Numbered from the stretch's first letter, positions 1-9,396 are shown. The stretch is 64,000 nt of DNA from Hyphomicrobium sp. 12-62-95 (GCA_002279935.1 NCCZ01000009.1:183128-247127); one strand, 5' to 3'. Notes: generated by a model from the letters alone, not told the origin. Numbers and translations: made by a program.

Positions 1-193
1 TGAGGTTCGACAGCTTGTCGCGTCCGCCTTGCTTGAAAAACCAGTCGCTCAAACCTGTCCGCCTCGCTTATGACAGTCGCAGCCGGGGATCGATGATCCT
101 CGCACTCAGTGGCCGCGCGGCTCTTAGTCCGGACGATCCTGGCCACCCGGGGCCACACCACCTGCGCGCGGTCCCGATTAGGGGCAGGGTGAA

Positions 194-769
194 ATGGCTA
201 AGATGGGGCAGGACCGGCGGAATCGGCCGCCAGCCAAGGATGCAGATTTAGCACCTCTTAGCCCTCCGGCGCGAGGGGGAGTTAAGCGCGCGGCGACGGT
301 TCCGCCGGCGGATGCGGCCGAGGGGAAACCTTTCTGGGAAACGAAGACCTTAGAGGCGATGACTGCGGCGGAGTGGGAGGCGCTGTGCGACGGTTGCGGG
401 CGCTGCTGCCTCAATAAGCTTGAGGACGAAGACACGGGCGAGATCGTGTTGACCCGGCTGGCGTGCGCGTTGCTCGACATCGGGCAGTGCCGCTGTTCGG
501 ACTATCCGAACCGATTCGCGAAGATGCCGGACTGCATCAACCTCACCCCTGAGAAGGTGCGGTCGCTCGCATGGCTGCCGGCAACGTGCGGCTATCGCCG
601 GGTCAAGGAAGGGCGGGGACTGGCGTGGTGGCATCCGCTGGTGTCAGGCGATCCGGAGACGGTGCATCAGGCGGGGATTTCCGTGCGCAGTTTTGCGCGG
701 TCGGAAAAGGGCGTGAAGGAGCACAATTTCGTGCGCTACATCATCTTGGACTTCGACGACGATGCTTGA
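194..769 (+). CDS. YcgN-type (UPF0260) cysteine-cluster protein
   Basis: A 191-residue cytoplasmic protein with nine cysteines at about residues 65, 68, 71, 72, 91, 99, 101, 114 and 132. The block [18 protein letters not shown] (65-82) and the following WLPATCGYR and WWHPLVSGD segments are hallmarks of the YcgN/UPF0260 family, thought to bind zinc or iron. Biochemical function is unknown. Family members usually start close to the PFWE motif; here that motif is at about residue 46, so the N-terminus carries an extra ~45 charged residues. No alternative ATG/GTG lies nearer in frame, so the start at 194 is kept with reservation. The gene converges on the RTX protease gene with a 9-base gap. Confidence 0.88.
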   Translation: MAKMGQDRRNRPPAKDADLAPLSPPARGGVKRAATVPPADAAEGKPFWETKTLEAMTAAEWEALCDGCGRCCLNKLEDEDTGEIVLTRLACALLDIGQCRCSDYPNRFAKMPDCINLTPEKVRSLAWLPATCGYRRVKEGRGLAWWHPLVSGDPETVHQAGISVRSFARSEKGVKEHNFVRYIILDFDDDA

Positions 770-778
770 ACGGATGCC

Positions 779-3700
779 TTACACGACGAGGAAGTTCGCC
801 GCCGTGAGCGTTCCGGAGAAGCCGGCGGGGTCGAGGGTGGCGAATTGGACTGCCGCGGCGGATCCGGTGCCGTCGCGGTCATACATTAGCGCTCCGCTCG
901 ATTCATTGAAGATGATGCGGTCGGAGGCGTCCGCAGCGGCTGCGCCGTAAACAAAGGCCGACGCGGCCAGAGCACCGGTGGTGGTGAGCGCGGTGAAAAT
1001 CGCGTTCTCTAGATGTATCCGGTCGGAGGCCGCATCGAAGTCGCGAAGTGTGTCGACGTTGGTCGCGCTGAGTGCGGATTTGAAGACAAAGGCATCGGCA
1101 CCTGCACCGCCGAAGATTTGGTCGTTGCCAAGACCGCCGTCGAGCGTGTCGTTGCCACCTCCGCCGCGGATTTGGTTGGCGAGTGCGTTGCCAGTACCGC
1201 GGAAGTTTCCGGTGCCGATATATTCTAGGTTCTCGACGTTGGCCGCGGCCATTGTAGCGCCGAGCGTGGTGCGGACGGTATCGATGCCGGCATTCACGGC
1301 TTCAATCACGAGGTCGGAGACGTTGTCGACATAGTAGATGTCGTTGCCGGCTTCGCCGGTCATGCGGTCGTTGCCGGTGCCGCCGTCCAAGATGTCGTCG
1401 CCTGCGCGTCCGTAGAGGTAGTCGTTGCCGGCGAGGCCGTTGATTGTGTCGGAACCGGCGGCGCCAAAGAGGAAGTCGGTACCAGCTGTGCCGGTGATGG
1501 CTCCGGTGGTGGGTGGCGGGGCTGCCGTGTCATCGTTGGTGATCGTCGCGGTGGCGGTGCCGGTCGCGATCGTGAGGCCTGAGGTTGCGTTTGAGAGGGC
1601 GATCGTCACGGTCTCGTTGGGTTCGACGACCGCGTCGCCGAGAATTGTCAGTGTGACGGTCTTTTTGGTTTCGCCAGCGGCGAAGGTGACGGTGCCGGAC
1701 GTGGCACCTGTGAAATCTGCGGCCGTCGCGGTTCCGCCCGACAGGCCCCATGCAACGGATTGCGCCGATGTGGCTGCTGTCGCGAGCGCGATCTGGAACT
1801 GCATCGTGTTTGCGGTTGTGCCGCCGTTGCCTTCCGCGACGGATGACGTGAGTGCGCTGATCGAGACGTTCGAGGGCGTGACCGGCGGCGGGGCCGTTCC
1901 TGTCAGTTGCGACGCCGTGCGGGTGATATTCTGGCTGTCGGTGAATGCTTCGACGTTGACGACCGTTTCCGTCCAGCCAGCGCCGGTGAACGTGAAGGTG
2001 TTCGTCGCGCTGTTATACGTATAGGCAATGGCGCTCCAGGCTGCATCCAAGACGGCGGTATCGGTGCCCGCGCCGCCATCGATGGTGTCGGAGCCGGCGC
2101 CGCCGATGAGTCGGTCGTTGCCGGCACCGCCAAAGAGGCGGTCGTTGCCAAGACCGCCGTTGAGCGTGTCGCTGCCCAAGCCGCCGCGGATTTCGTTGTC
2201 TAGTGCGTTGCCGGTGCCGCGGAAGTCTCCGGTGCCGATGTATACTAGGTTCTCGACATTGACTGCGGCTGTGAGGCCGGCGAGCGTGGTGCGAACAGTA
2301 TCGATGCCAGCGTTTACGGCTTCGACGACGAGGTCGGACGTGTTGTCGACGTAGTAGATGTCGTTGCCTGCTTCGCCCGTCATGCGGTCGTTGCCGGTGC
2401 CGCCGTCGAGGATGTCGTCGCCGGCGCGTCCGTAGAGGTAGTCGTTGCCGGCGAGGCCGTTGATCGTGTCGGCTGCGGCGGTGCCGAAGAGGAAATCGGT
2501 GGATGCGGTGCCCGTGATGGTGCCGCCGGCGGGGGGCGGCGGGGGCGGGGCGGCCGTGTCGTCATTCGTGATCGTTGCGGTTGCTGTGCCGGTCGCGATC
2601 CGCAAGCCCGAGGATGCATTCGAGAGGGCAATCGAGACCGTCTCGTTGGGTTCGACTACGGTATCGCCGAGGATCGTGAGGGTGACGGTCTTGGTGGTTT
2701 CGCCGGCGGCGAATGTGAGTGTGCCCGACGTTGCACTTGAGAAATCGGCGTTGGTCGCGGTGCCGCCGGATAGACCCCAGTTGATGGTCTCGGTTGCGGT
2801 TGCGGCTGTGGCCAGCGTGACGCGGAACTGCATCGTGTTTGCGGCGGTGCCGCCGTTGCCTTCCGCGACGGATGATGTCACGGCGGTAATCGACACGTTG
2901 GATGGCGTGGGCGCGGGGGGCGGAGCCGATGTGGTCAGTTGCGAGGCCGTGCGTGTGATGTTCAGGCTGTCGGTGAAGTTTTCGACATTGACGATGGTGT
3001 CGGTCCAACCGGATCCGGTGAAGGTGAAGGTCATCGTCGAGCTGTTGTAGCTGTAGGCGATCGCGCTCCAGGCGACATCGAACACGGCCGTATCGGTGCC
3101 GGCCCCGCCGTCGATGGTGTCGGACCCGGCGCCGCCGATAAGGCGATCATCGCCGCTGAGGCCAAAGAGCTGATCGTTGCCGCCGTTGCCGGTCAGCACG
3201 TTGGCGACCTGGTTGCCGCGGATGATATCGGCGGCCGAACCGCCGCGCGCATTCTCGATCACGGCCGATCGCGCGATCCAGATATTGAGCGTCATGGAAT
3301 TGGCGGAGGAAGCCGCGCCGGGCGCTAGGTCGATGGTGCTGGCGGTGGAATATCCGCTGAGGTCGAGGGTATCGTTGCCGGCACTGTCGACAATGGTGAG
3401 GATCGGATTGAGGTTGGTGGAGAAATTGTAGATCGAGGCGGTATTGCCGGTGACGTTGGAGTTGAAGCCATAGACCGTATCACCGGTGCGCGTCGTGGTC
3501 TCGGCGCCGTACATGGCCTCCATCGCCATCACGTCGTTGACCATCGGCGTCTGGGGAGAATAGCGCTGACCGTTAGCGGCGACCCAATCGGCCCAGGCCA
3601 CCTGGCCTTCGCCGTTGGCTGCGCCCGATCCCCAGCTTGGGCCGTAATACGACATGACGGAATAGACCGTGCTGTCCTGGAAGCTCGACGGGCCGCTGTT

Positions 3701-4210
3701 ATCGGCGCCATTGTATTCGCCCATGTGTTCCAGGCCGAACGCGTGGCCCAGCTCATGCACATAGGTGAGGAAGCCATGCTGGCCGATGGTAGGCGCGGTC
3801 AGCGAATTGCCGCCGGTAAAGGTGTGGTTGAACCAGACGCTGCCAACGGTTGGAAAATACGCGTGCGCGTAGCTGACTTCAGTGTTGGAGAAGGCGAGTT
3901 CGAGGTTGGTCGATGTGTAGGACGTGCCGGCCGCGGATTCGGTCATGTCGGGGGCAATGATGTCGTCCCAGAGCTGCATGGCGAGGCGGGCCAAGGGCTT
4001 TTGCCCGTCGGTGAAGGCGCGGAAGCCGGGGCCTTCGCCACTGCCGGTGTACATGCCGGACGAGAGCGAGGGGAACGAGTAGGTGATCGTGGTGCCGGAC
4101 CATTTGGCGCCGGAATTGAGCTGGGCGAGAACTTGGCTGTCGGTCCAAACGGCAAGGGCCACGGTCAAACTCCCACACAAAATAACGCGGACAGGCGCCG
4201 GCGCGCGCAT
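779..4210 (-). CDS. M10 serralysin-like metalloprotease with RTX and Calx-beta repeats
   Basis: A 1143-residue secreted zinc endopeptidase. The catalytic domain (about 30-230) has the metzincin motif HELGHAFGLEH (His152, Glu153, His156, His162) and a Met-turn segment SVMSYYG near residue 187. It is followed by glycine/aspartate-rich calcium-binding nonapeptides (GGAGNDRL-type) and two Calx-beta domains, and it ends in a terminal RTX/secretion region (...FSGTLTAANFLVV) typical of type I exported proteins. Residues 1-30 also look like a cleavable signal peptide (hydrophobic core, then VLAQ), which is unusual for serralysins. Residues ~356-699 are repeated at ~700-1040. No ABC/HlyD/TolC exporter genes lie nearby. 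The ATG at 4210 lacks a clear Shine-Dalgarno, so the start is less certain than the domain assignment. Confidence 0.9.
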   Translation of the reverse strand: MRAPAPVRVILCGSLTVALAVWTDSQVLAQLNSGAKWSGTTITYSFPSLSSGMYTGSGEGPGFRAFTDGQKPLARLAMQLWDDIIAPDMTESAAGTSYTSTNLELAFSNTEVSYAHAYFPTVGSVWFNHTFTGGNSLTAPTIGQHGFLTYVHELGHAFGLEHMGEYNGADNSGPSSFQDSTVYSVMSYYGPSWGSGAANGEGQVAWADWVAANGQRYSPQTPMVNDVMAMEAMYGAETTTRTGDTVYGFNSNVTGNTASIYNFSTNLNPILTIVDSAGNDTLDLSGYSTASTIDLAPGAASSANSMTLNIWIARSAVIENARGGSAADIIRGNQVANVLTGNGGNDQLFGLSGDDRLIGGAGSDTIDGGAGTDTAVFDVAWSAIAYSYNSSTMTFTFTGSGWTDTIVNVENFTDSLNITRTASQLTTSAPPPAPTPSNVSITAVTSSVAEGNGGTAANTMQFRVTLATAATATETINWGLSGGTATNADFSSATSGTLTFAAGETTKTVTLTILGDTVVEPNETVSIALSNASSGLRIATGTATATITNDDTAAPPPPPPAGGTITGTASTDFLFGTAAADTINGLAGNDYLYGRAGDDILDGGTGNDRMTGEAGNDIYYVDNTSDLVVEAVNAGIDTVRTTLAGLTAAVNVENLVYIGTGDFRGTGNALDNEIRGGLGSDTLNGGLGNDRLFGGAGNDRLIGGAGSDTIDGGAGTDTAVLDAAWSAIAYTYNSATNTFTFTGAGWTETVVNVEAFTDSQNITRTASQLTGTAPPPVTPSNVSISALTSSVAEGNGGTTANTMQFQIALATAATSAQSVAWGLSGGTATAADFTGATSGTVTFAAGETKKTVTLTILGDAVVEPNETVTIALSNATSGLTIATGTATATITNDDTAAPPPTTGAITGTAGTDFLFGAAGSDTINGLAGNDYLYGRAGDDILDGGTGNDRMTGEAGNDIYYVDNVSDLVIEAVNAGIDTVRTTLGATMAAANVENLEYIGTGNFRGTGNALANQIRGGGGNDTLDGGLGNDQIFGGAGADAFVFKSALSATNVDTLRDFDAASDRIHLENAIFTALTTTGALAASAFVYGAAAADASDRIIFNESSGALMYDRDGTGSAAAVQFATLDPAGFSGTLTAANFLVV
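1080..3145 (-). repeat. ~1.03-kb tandem duplication inside the RTX protease gene
   Basis: The module 'RTX block - linker - Calx-beta - RTX block' occurs twice in tandem within the gene. Equivalent codons, such as the Arg of RLIGGAG at 2111 and 3143, are offset by 1032 bases, and the DYLYGRAGDD segment by about 1020. The two copies are very similar at DNA level but carry scattered substitutions and a proline-linker length difference, so the duplication is fairly recent but not fresh. Confidence 0.8.
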
Positions 4211-4650
4211 CGATCAATTTGCATCGAGTTTTAGGGAGCTGACCTCAATGTCTGCTTAGCGGGATCGTTCGAATTTTATCAAACGGAGGGGAGGAGAAAG
4301 GCCGCGTGCTGATAGGATGAAGCAGGGGTTAAGGGGTGTTTTTTTATGCGGCATCCATGCGGCGGAGTTCTTCGTCGGATTCGAAAGGGAGTAGTGTGCC
4401 GTTAAAAATTGGCGGTGACTTCGTGTGAGCGAATTTTGTGTACGTCAGAAGGCGATGCAGTCGCAACATTGGAAGCCACCACGTCGTCCGCTTTACCGTC
4501 AACAGTGGCCTTGTGCGCCATGGCCATCAGGGGCCACCCGTATCAAAAGATGGATGATTTCGGTCAGCAGGCGTGTGTTTTTCGATCGGTACGTTTTGAC
4601 TGGGCGGAGGCAGACACCTGCTATCGCACTCGCCACCGGCATACCAAAGC
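4211..4650. other. Intergenic region, no convincing gene
   Basis: This 440-base stretch separates the RTX protease and the GT39 gene, both on the minus strand, and should hold the protease promoter. I see no clear promoter. A 41-codon minus-strand reading frame (4344-4469) ending in ESDEELRRMDAA has protein-like composition and could be a small gene or a remnant of one. There is no supporting Shine-Dalgarno, so it is not called as a gene. Confidence 0.4.
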
Positions 4651-6159
4651 TTATCGGCTCAGTGGGTTCGCCCTTGGATTGGACACCTGATAGACCACAT
4701 AGGTCTGGAGTGGGATGCCGCGATGTTTGCGCGCCAGTTCGGGAAGCGGTGTGACATCCTTAAAGCGAACGGCAAGCTCTGCTTTCGGATCGCGGCGCGC
4801 TAGTTCAACGACGATGCCGATCTTGTCGAAAAGCTGGCTGTCGGGAGCAGGCAGGTGCTCATAACGAATGCGGTCGTTCAGCTGCAAGACTGGCCATTGC
4901 TGATCGAGATGAAACGCCAGTTGTCCCGTCGTGCCGTAGCTTGCCGTTGCGATGTATGCGGCGCCGGCCTTCTTAGCCGTCGCAGCCACCTCCTCAGAAA
5001 ACTCCTCCCAGCCTCGCAGTTGGTGTGTCGGTTCCTTTGCCCTTGCGGCGACATAAAACGGGACTGCAGCGTGCGCATAAATCAAGAGGCTGAGGGCGGC
5101 GGAGGATATCGCGGCTGAGAGGACCGCCTTCTGGCGCTTCCCGGTGTCGGCTATCGAGCCAGCGCCCACGGCTGCCAGAAGCGCAAAAAACGGATAGGCC
5201 GGTGCGAGCCAATTCGGCAGAACACGGCCATGCAGGGCGTGCAGGCAGAAATAGATCAGAAGTGGCATTGTCAACGCGAGCAGCAGGCCGGCGGCTGGCT
5301 CTCCGGTTGCTCTGAAGCGCTGAACGGTCTGTGACAGCCCGCGTGCGGCGAGCCAGAAGAGTATGGGACCGGCGAGGAGCAAAAGTGCGCCCCACAGTTC
5401 CAGTTGCCATGTGATCCTAAATGGTTTGGCGTCGGCCACGCGGCCGAATTGCTTGGCGAACGAGGCACCATCGTGGGCGATGTTCCACATGATGACGGGT
5501 GTAAACAGCGCCAGCGCAATGGCTCCGCCGGTGTAGAGTTGCCACGACTTAAACCAATGCCAATTCTGCTTGGACGAGACTAGCCAGGTGACAATGGCGA
5601 TCCCGAAAAAGAAGTTGGTATATTTGGAGAGCAGACCCAGGCCGGCAAAAACTCCAACGGCTAGCCACCAGTATGGATTACGTGATGAATTGAGTTCGGC
5701 GAGTGCCCACGCACCCAAGACATAGAAGAGGACCGATGGCGTGTCGGGAGTCATAACGATCGCCCCGACAGCCAGCAAGGGCATCACGACCGCAAAGGCG
5801 GTGGCCGTGATCGCCTGGCCCTTGCCAATTAGAAGATTGGCGATCCGCCATAGCGCGACCGTCGACAGGGCTGTTGCCAGAAGGCCGGCAAATCGAAGCC
5901 CGAGCGCCGTGTCGCCGATCATCCAGCGCCCGGCGGCCATCATCCACGCCACCATGGGCGGATGATCGAAATAGGATAGCGCAGGCGCCAGAGCCCATAA
6001 CCGGTAGTAGGCTTCGTCCTCCGCCAAGGGGATGTGGACGGCGAGCCAGATGTGCAGCAGCAGCGGGAGAGCAACCAGTAGAGCGATGAGACGGCCCTCT
6101 CTACCGGCCCAACGATCCAGTGCTCGCTCGTTATGGTCTCCGGCTGCCGCCATCGTCAT
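4651..6159 (-). CDS. GT39/ArnT-like polyprenyl-phosphate-sugar glycosyltransferase
   Basis: A polytopic inner-membrane glycosyltransferase of about 502 residues in the PMT/ArnT superfamily. It is expected to move a sugar from a polyprenyl-phosphate donor to a periplasmic acceptor. The first periplasmic loop carries the acidic EDEAYYRLW motif and the FDHPPMVAWM segment typical of GT39 enzymes, and about ten hydrophobic helices follow. The start at 6159 is chosen because its ATG overlaps the TGA of the upstream GT2 gene (ATGA), indicating translational coupling; a longer frame reaching 6240 would run deep into that gene. The acceptor (lipid A, other polysaccharide or protein) cannot be told from sequence. 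Confidence 0.85.
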   Translation of the reverse strand: MTMAAAGDHNERALDRWAGREGRLIALLVALPLLLHIWLAVHIPLAEDEAYYRLWALAPALSYFDHPPMVAWMMAAGRWMIGDTALGLRFAGLLATALSTVALWRIANLLIGKGQAITATAFAVVMPLLAVGAIVMTPDTPSVLFYVLGAWALAELNSSRNPYWWLAVGVFAGLGLLSKYTNFFFGIAIVTWLVSSKQNWHWFKSWQLYTGGAIALALFTPVIMWNIAHDGASFAKQFGRVADAKPFRITWQLELWGALLLLAGPILFWLAARGLSQTVQRFRATGEPAAGLLLALTMPLLIYFCLHALHGRVLPNWLAPAYPFFALLAAVGAGSIADTGKRQKAVLSAAISSAALSLLIYAHAAVPFYVAARAKEPTHQLRGWEEFSEEVAATAKKAGAAYIATASYGTTGQLAFHLDQQWPVLQLNDRIRYEHLPAPDSQLFDKIGIVVELARRDPKAELAVRFKDVTPLPELARKHRGIPLQTYVVYQVSNPRANPLSR

Positions 6160-7310
6160 GACCGGCGCCAGGTCACGGACGACGTCACCGAATAGTTGAA
6201 CACCGCGCCCATCAGGGCGCCCGCTGCGCCTGCGAGCCACCAGATCGGTTCATTGCCGTACACCCACGACGCAACACCGACGTTGGCAATCGCTCCGATG
6301 CTACAGACGGCATAGAACGTCATGAGGCCCCAGAACCAGCCGACGCCGGACAACCGCCGATCGCGGTAGGTAAAAATGTTGTTGATGGTGAAATTCCACG
6401 TCATCGCAGCCAGGGCTGCCAGCACCTGCGCCATGTCGAAAGACACGGGCGCATAGGTGAGCAAGGCGCTCAGTGCTGCAAGGTGAACGCCGAGGCCCGT
6501 CAAGCCGACAAGTCCGAACGCGAGAAAGCGAGGCGAGATGCGGTCGCTGCTGGCCTTGGCGACCAGTAGGCCGAGAAAGTCTAAAGCGACACTCGAATCG
6601 AGTTTCGATTGACCGTGGTGACGGGGCCGGAATGTGTACGGGATTTCGACAACGTTGAGCGGCTGGCGCGCGGAGACGAGCAGATCGAGCAGAACCTTGA
6701 ACCCTTGCGTGGAGAGGCGGGGAAGAATTGATTCAGCGACGGACCGGCGGACGGCAAAGAAGCCGCTCATGGGGTCTGTGACCTCAACGCGCAACAAGCG
6801 TTGCGCAAGCCGTGTCCCCCAATTGCTGATGGACTGGCGCCAGCCGGAAAAGCCTTGCGCCGCAGTCCCGCCGGGTGTGTGGCGCGATCCAATCGCGATA
6901 TCGGCTCCACCCTGCAATTCAGCCAGCATGCGGCGAAGGAGTCTTTCGTCATGCTGAAGGTCCGCGTCGATCACAGCGACGGCGAAGGCAGACGATGACA
7001 GAATGCCCTCCACAACGGCCCCCGAAAGTCCCCGCCTGCCAATGCGCCGGAGGCAGCGAACGCGGGCGTCGTGGGCAGCCAGATCTCTTACAACAGACAC
7101 GGTGCCATCGGTGCTGTCGTCATCGACGACGATCATCTCCCAATCGACATCCGTGAGACACTTTCGGATCGCCTCATAGAGGAGCCGGATATTCTCCGCT
7201 TCATTCAGCGTGGGAACGACAATAGACAGTTGTGCGGAGGTAAGGGACACAGCCGATCGTTCGGAGATGGGCAACTCGTCAGCGACACGGGCAGCGGCGA
7301 TGTTCCCCAT
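6156..7310 (-). CDS. GT2 polyprenyl-phosphate glycosyltransferase with C-terminal GtrA domain
   Basis: A 384-residue bifunctional membrane protein. Residues ~28-250 form a dolichyl-phosphate-mannose-synthase-like GT2 domain (LSIVVPTLNEAENI, VVDDDSTDGT, and the DADLQHD metal/nucleotide motif). Residues ~255-384 are a GtrA-like four-helix domain that may flip the lipid-linked sugar. It would make the polyprenyl-phosphate sugar used by the GT39 enzyme encoded downstream. Its start overlaps the stop of the PAP2 gene (TGATG at 7308-7312) and its stop overlaps the GT39 start, so the three genes form a tightly coupled operon. Confidence 0.88.
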   Translation of the reverse strand: MGNIAAARVADELPISERSAVSLTSAQLSIVVPTLNEAENIRLLYEAIRKCLTDVDWEMIVVDDDSTDGTVSVVRDLAAHDARVRCLRRIGRRGLSGAVVEGILSSSAFAVAVIDADLQHDERLLRRMLAELQGGADIAIGSRHTPGGTAAQGFSGWRQSISNWGTRLAQRLLRVEVTDPMSGFFAVRRSVAESILPRLSTQGFKVLLDLLVSARQPLNVVEIPYTFRPRHHGQSKLDSSVALDFLGLLVAKASSDRISPRFLAFGLVGLTGLGVHLAALSALLTYAPVSFDMAQVLAALAAMTWNFTINNIFTYRDRRLSGVGWFWGLMTFYAVCSIGAIANVGVASWVYGNEPIWWLAGAAGALMGAVFNYSVTSSVTWRRS

Positions 7311-8068
7311 CAGTGGCTATCCGCGCGGGCGTTCACCGCACGCTCCGCATGCCAAACCCGCTGCACGTCAATGATGAGAATTCTCATAAGCGCCGCAGTG
7401 AGCGCCATAAATATTCCAGCAAAGACAACATCGCTCAGAAAGTGTGCGCCTTGGGACATTCGGATGAGGCCGGCGAAGCTTCCCAGTGCAATGCCAACTG
7501 CAATCAGGGCGCGCGCACGGGTTCCGGCCACCATGGCGAGCCCGAAAAACACCGCGAACATGGACGACGCCTCTCCGCTGACGAAGGAGCAGTTTTTCTC
7601 GCACTGATTGGTAGCGACCAGAGGCGGTGTGAAAGCCTTTGTCCCGCCGAATATCTCAGTTTGGGAGGGGCGAGCCCGGCCCATCTGATCCTTCAAAAGG
7701 ACGTTTGCAACCAAGCCTGGACCGACGATCAGTGTTGCCAAGACGACCAGCCAACGGGCCCCCGACAAATTGAGCAGGGTCTGTCTCCGGACATAGCCGA
7801 ACCACACGCCAGCGATCGCACAAACCAGCCCGGCGATATACAGAAGCTTCAGAGCGTCGCGCACCACCTCGACTGCCGCTTGCCGTCCGATGAACCCGCC
7901 ATTGTGGAAGAAGAGATCGGCCGCGCCGATGTCTAAGTCGTCAAATCCCATGAATAAGATAAGTGACACGACAAATGCTGCGCTGCTCCACTGGAGCAAT
8001 TCCGGGGCATCAATCGATCTATTTAGACCTGCAAACGGCCTCATTCCAAATCGCATGCCATGCCCCAT
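7310..8068 (-). CDS. PAP2-family membrane phosphatase
   Basis: A membrane phosphatase of the PAP2/phosphatidic-acid-phosphatase family with about six hydrophobic segments. It has all three signature motifs: KDQMGRARP (motif 1), FVSGEAS (motif 2, with Glu where His is usual) and RMSQGAHFLSD (motif 3, catalytic His). Likely substrates are undecaprenyl pyrophosphate or lipid A phosphates. As first gene of an overlapping operon with the GT2-GtrA and GT39 genes, it may recycle the lipid carrier or expose a phosphate site for glycosylation. The start is uncertain: the frame stays open to a TTG at 8161, and ATGs lie at 8068, 8056 and 8044, none with a strong Shine-Dalgarno. Confidence 0.82.
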   Translation of the reverse strand: MGHGMRFGMRPFAGLNRSIDAPELLQWSSAAFVVSLILFMGFDDLDIGAADLFFHNGGFIGRQAAVEVVRDALKLLYIAGLVCAIAGVWFGYVRRQTLLNLSGARWLVVLATLIVGPGLVANVLLKDQMGRARPSQTEIFGGTKAFTPPLVATNQCEKNCSFVSGEASSMFAVFFGLAMVAGTRARALIAVGIALGSFAGLIRMSQGAHFLSDVVFAGIFMALTAALMRILIIDVQRVWHAERAVNARADSH

Positions 8069-8300
8069 CGATCGGAGGGGCCTGCCCAGCCCCGTGGAAC
8101 TGGCAGCGTTCTTAAGAAGGGCACATGATGGCTTGCTGACATTTTCGCGACGGGCTGACAACGGCGGGATGGCGGTCGTGCGTCGGCTGCGGTTTTTTAG
8201 CCTATTTTCAGCCGGTGCTTTACAGTGTGGCTAAATTATTCTCGTGTGCGTGAAATTGTTTGGGAGCCGTCCGCGCTGCCCCTAGCACGAGGTGCAAGCC

Positions 8301-8495
8301 ATGGAAAAAGGTGACGTCATTGCGTTCGCCGAGAAGATTGTCAGGCTCGATTCCGATGCTTGCGGTGAGATCGTCCATTCACTGATGCTCGCCCGTGCGC
8401 TCTCGAAGGTGGTTCGCGGATTGGACAAGTTGGCGCGCGATGATGACCATCGCGATCTCGCTCAACAGGCGCTGAAAAACCTTGGCTTCAACTGA
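8301..8495 (+). CDS. Small hypothetical protein (64 aa)
   Basis: A 64-residue acidic, probably all-helical cytoplasmic protein (MEKGDVIAFAEKIV..., ending ALKNLGFN). Not recognised. The ATG at 8301 is preceded by a purine-rich ACGAGG about 9 bases upstream; a GTG at 8292 is the alternative. It stands alone between divergent and convergent minus-strand genes. Confidence 0.55.
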   Translation: MEKGDVIAFAEKIVRLDSDACGEIVHSLMLARALSKVVRGLDKLARDDDHRDLAQQALKNLGFN

Positions 8496-8570
8496 TGCGT
8501 GATCCGACCACTTGCTTTGGCTGGCCGAGGGCTGATGTGCAACACGGGGCGGGTGTGAGTCGGGGCGTGG

Positions 8571-9329
8571 TCAGGGGGTCCAGAGGAGGCGGGCGGCGAG
8601 GAGGAGAGACGCGATCACGATGGCGGGGCGGATGAGGGGCGCGCCGTGGCGAAGGGCGGAGGCGGCGCCGAGGCGGCTGCCCGCGAATTGCGCGAGCGCC
8701 ATGGGGAGGCCGGCCCAGAGGACGAGGTTGCCGCTGATGGCGAAGATGGTGAGCGCGACCGCGTTGGATGTGAGGTTCAGAGGTTTGGTGTTGGCGAGCG
8801 CTGTGAGGAGCGGCGCGCGGGCGAGGCTCGTGAGGCCGGCCATATAGAACGCGCCGGCGCCGGGGCCGAGGAAGCCGTCGTAGGCGGCGACGGGGAACGC
8901 GATGAGGCTTGTGCGCGTGGGGGAGAGCAGGGCGGTTGGTGCACTCGCGATGGCGGGCCCTGCTGCGGGGCGTTGAAACGCGAAATAGATCGCGATCACG
9001 ATGAGCGCGGCGGGGATCGCGCGTTTGAGGAGGGTCGCGTCGAGTGCGCCGACGAGAAGGCAGCCGATGGCGGCGCCCGCTGCAGCGGCGGGGATGGCGC
9101 GGCGCAGGGCTTTTGTGTCGAGGTGGCCGGCTTTCCAGAATGCGACCGTGGCGGCTGCGACGCCGGCGGTGCCTTGCAGCTTGTTGGTGGCGATGGCTTC
9201 GACGGGGGAGAGTCCGGCGAGCATGAGGGCCGGCACGGTGATGAGGCCGCCGCCGCCCGCGATCGCGTCGACGTAGCCGGCGATGAAGGCTGCGAGCGTG
9301 AGCAGCGCGATGATGTCGAGGTTGTCCAG
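8571..9329 (-). CDS. TSUP (TauE/SafE) family membrane permease, probable CTG start
   Basis: A polytopic inner-membrane protein of the TSUP family, which moves sulfite, sulfoacetate or other small anions. The family signature AGGGGLITVPALMLAG and the NKLQGTAG segment are clear, and a second half-repeat (FLGPGAGAFYM) follows. Between the in-frame stop at 9390-9392 and a GTG at 9236 there is no ATG, GTG or TTG, yet codons 9329-9237 encode the expected first helix (LDNLDIIALLTLAAFIAGYV). A CTG at 9327-9329, with GGAA eight bases upstream, gives about 252 residues, the usual family length. The start is therefore inferred; a GTG start at 9236 would lose helix one. Confidence 0.8.
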   Translation of the reverse strand: MDNLDIIALLTLAAFIAGYVDAIAGGGGLITVPALMLAGLSPVEAIATNKLQGTAGVAAATVAFWKAGHLDTKALRRAIPAAAAGAAIGCLLVGALDATLLKRAIPAALIVIAIYFAFQRPAAGPAIASAPTALLSPTRTSLIAFPVAAYDGFLGPGAGAFYMAGLTSLARAPLLTALANTKPLNLTSNAVALTIFAISGNLVLWAGLPMALAQFAGSRLGAASALRHGAPLIRPAIVIASLLLAARLLWTP

Positions 9330-9396
9330 GCGGGACGTTCCGGTGACGTGAAGGTTGCGTGGGGACGCTAGCGGCCCGTTGCTCCGGGCTCAATTA

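Noticed and set aside
1080..3145. Regularly repeated DNA resembling a CRISPR array
   Set aside because: The periodicity is that of codons for RTX nonapeptides within a coding gene, with no constant repeats separated by unique spacers.
4344..4469. 41-codon minus-strand frame ending ESDEELRRMDAA
   Set aside because: Protein-like, but no ribosome site or homology I can name; left as a possible remnant.
8488..9393. Long Arg/His/Pro-rich minus-strand frame opposite the TSUP gene
   Set aside because: It is a shifted-frame shadow of the TSUP permease, with repetitive biased composition and no domain.
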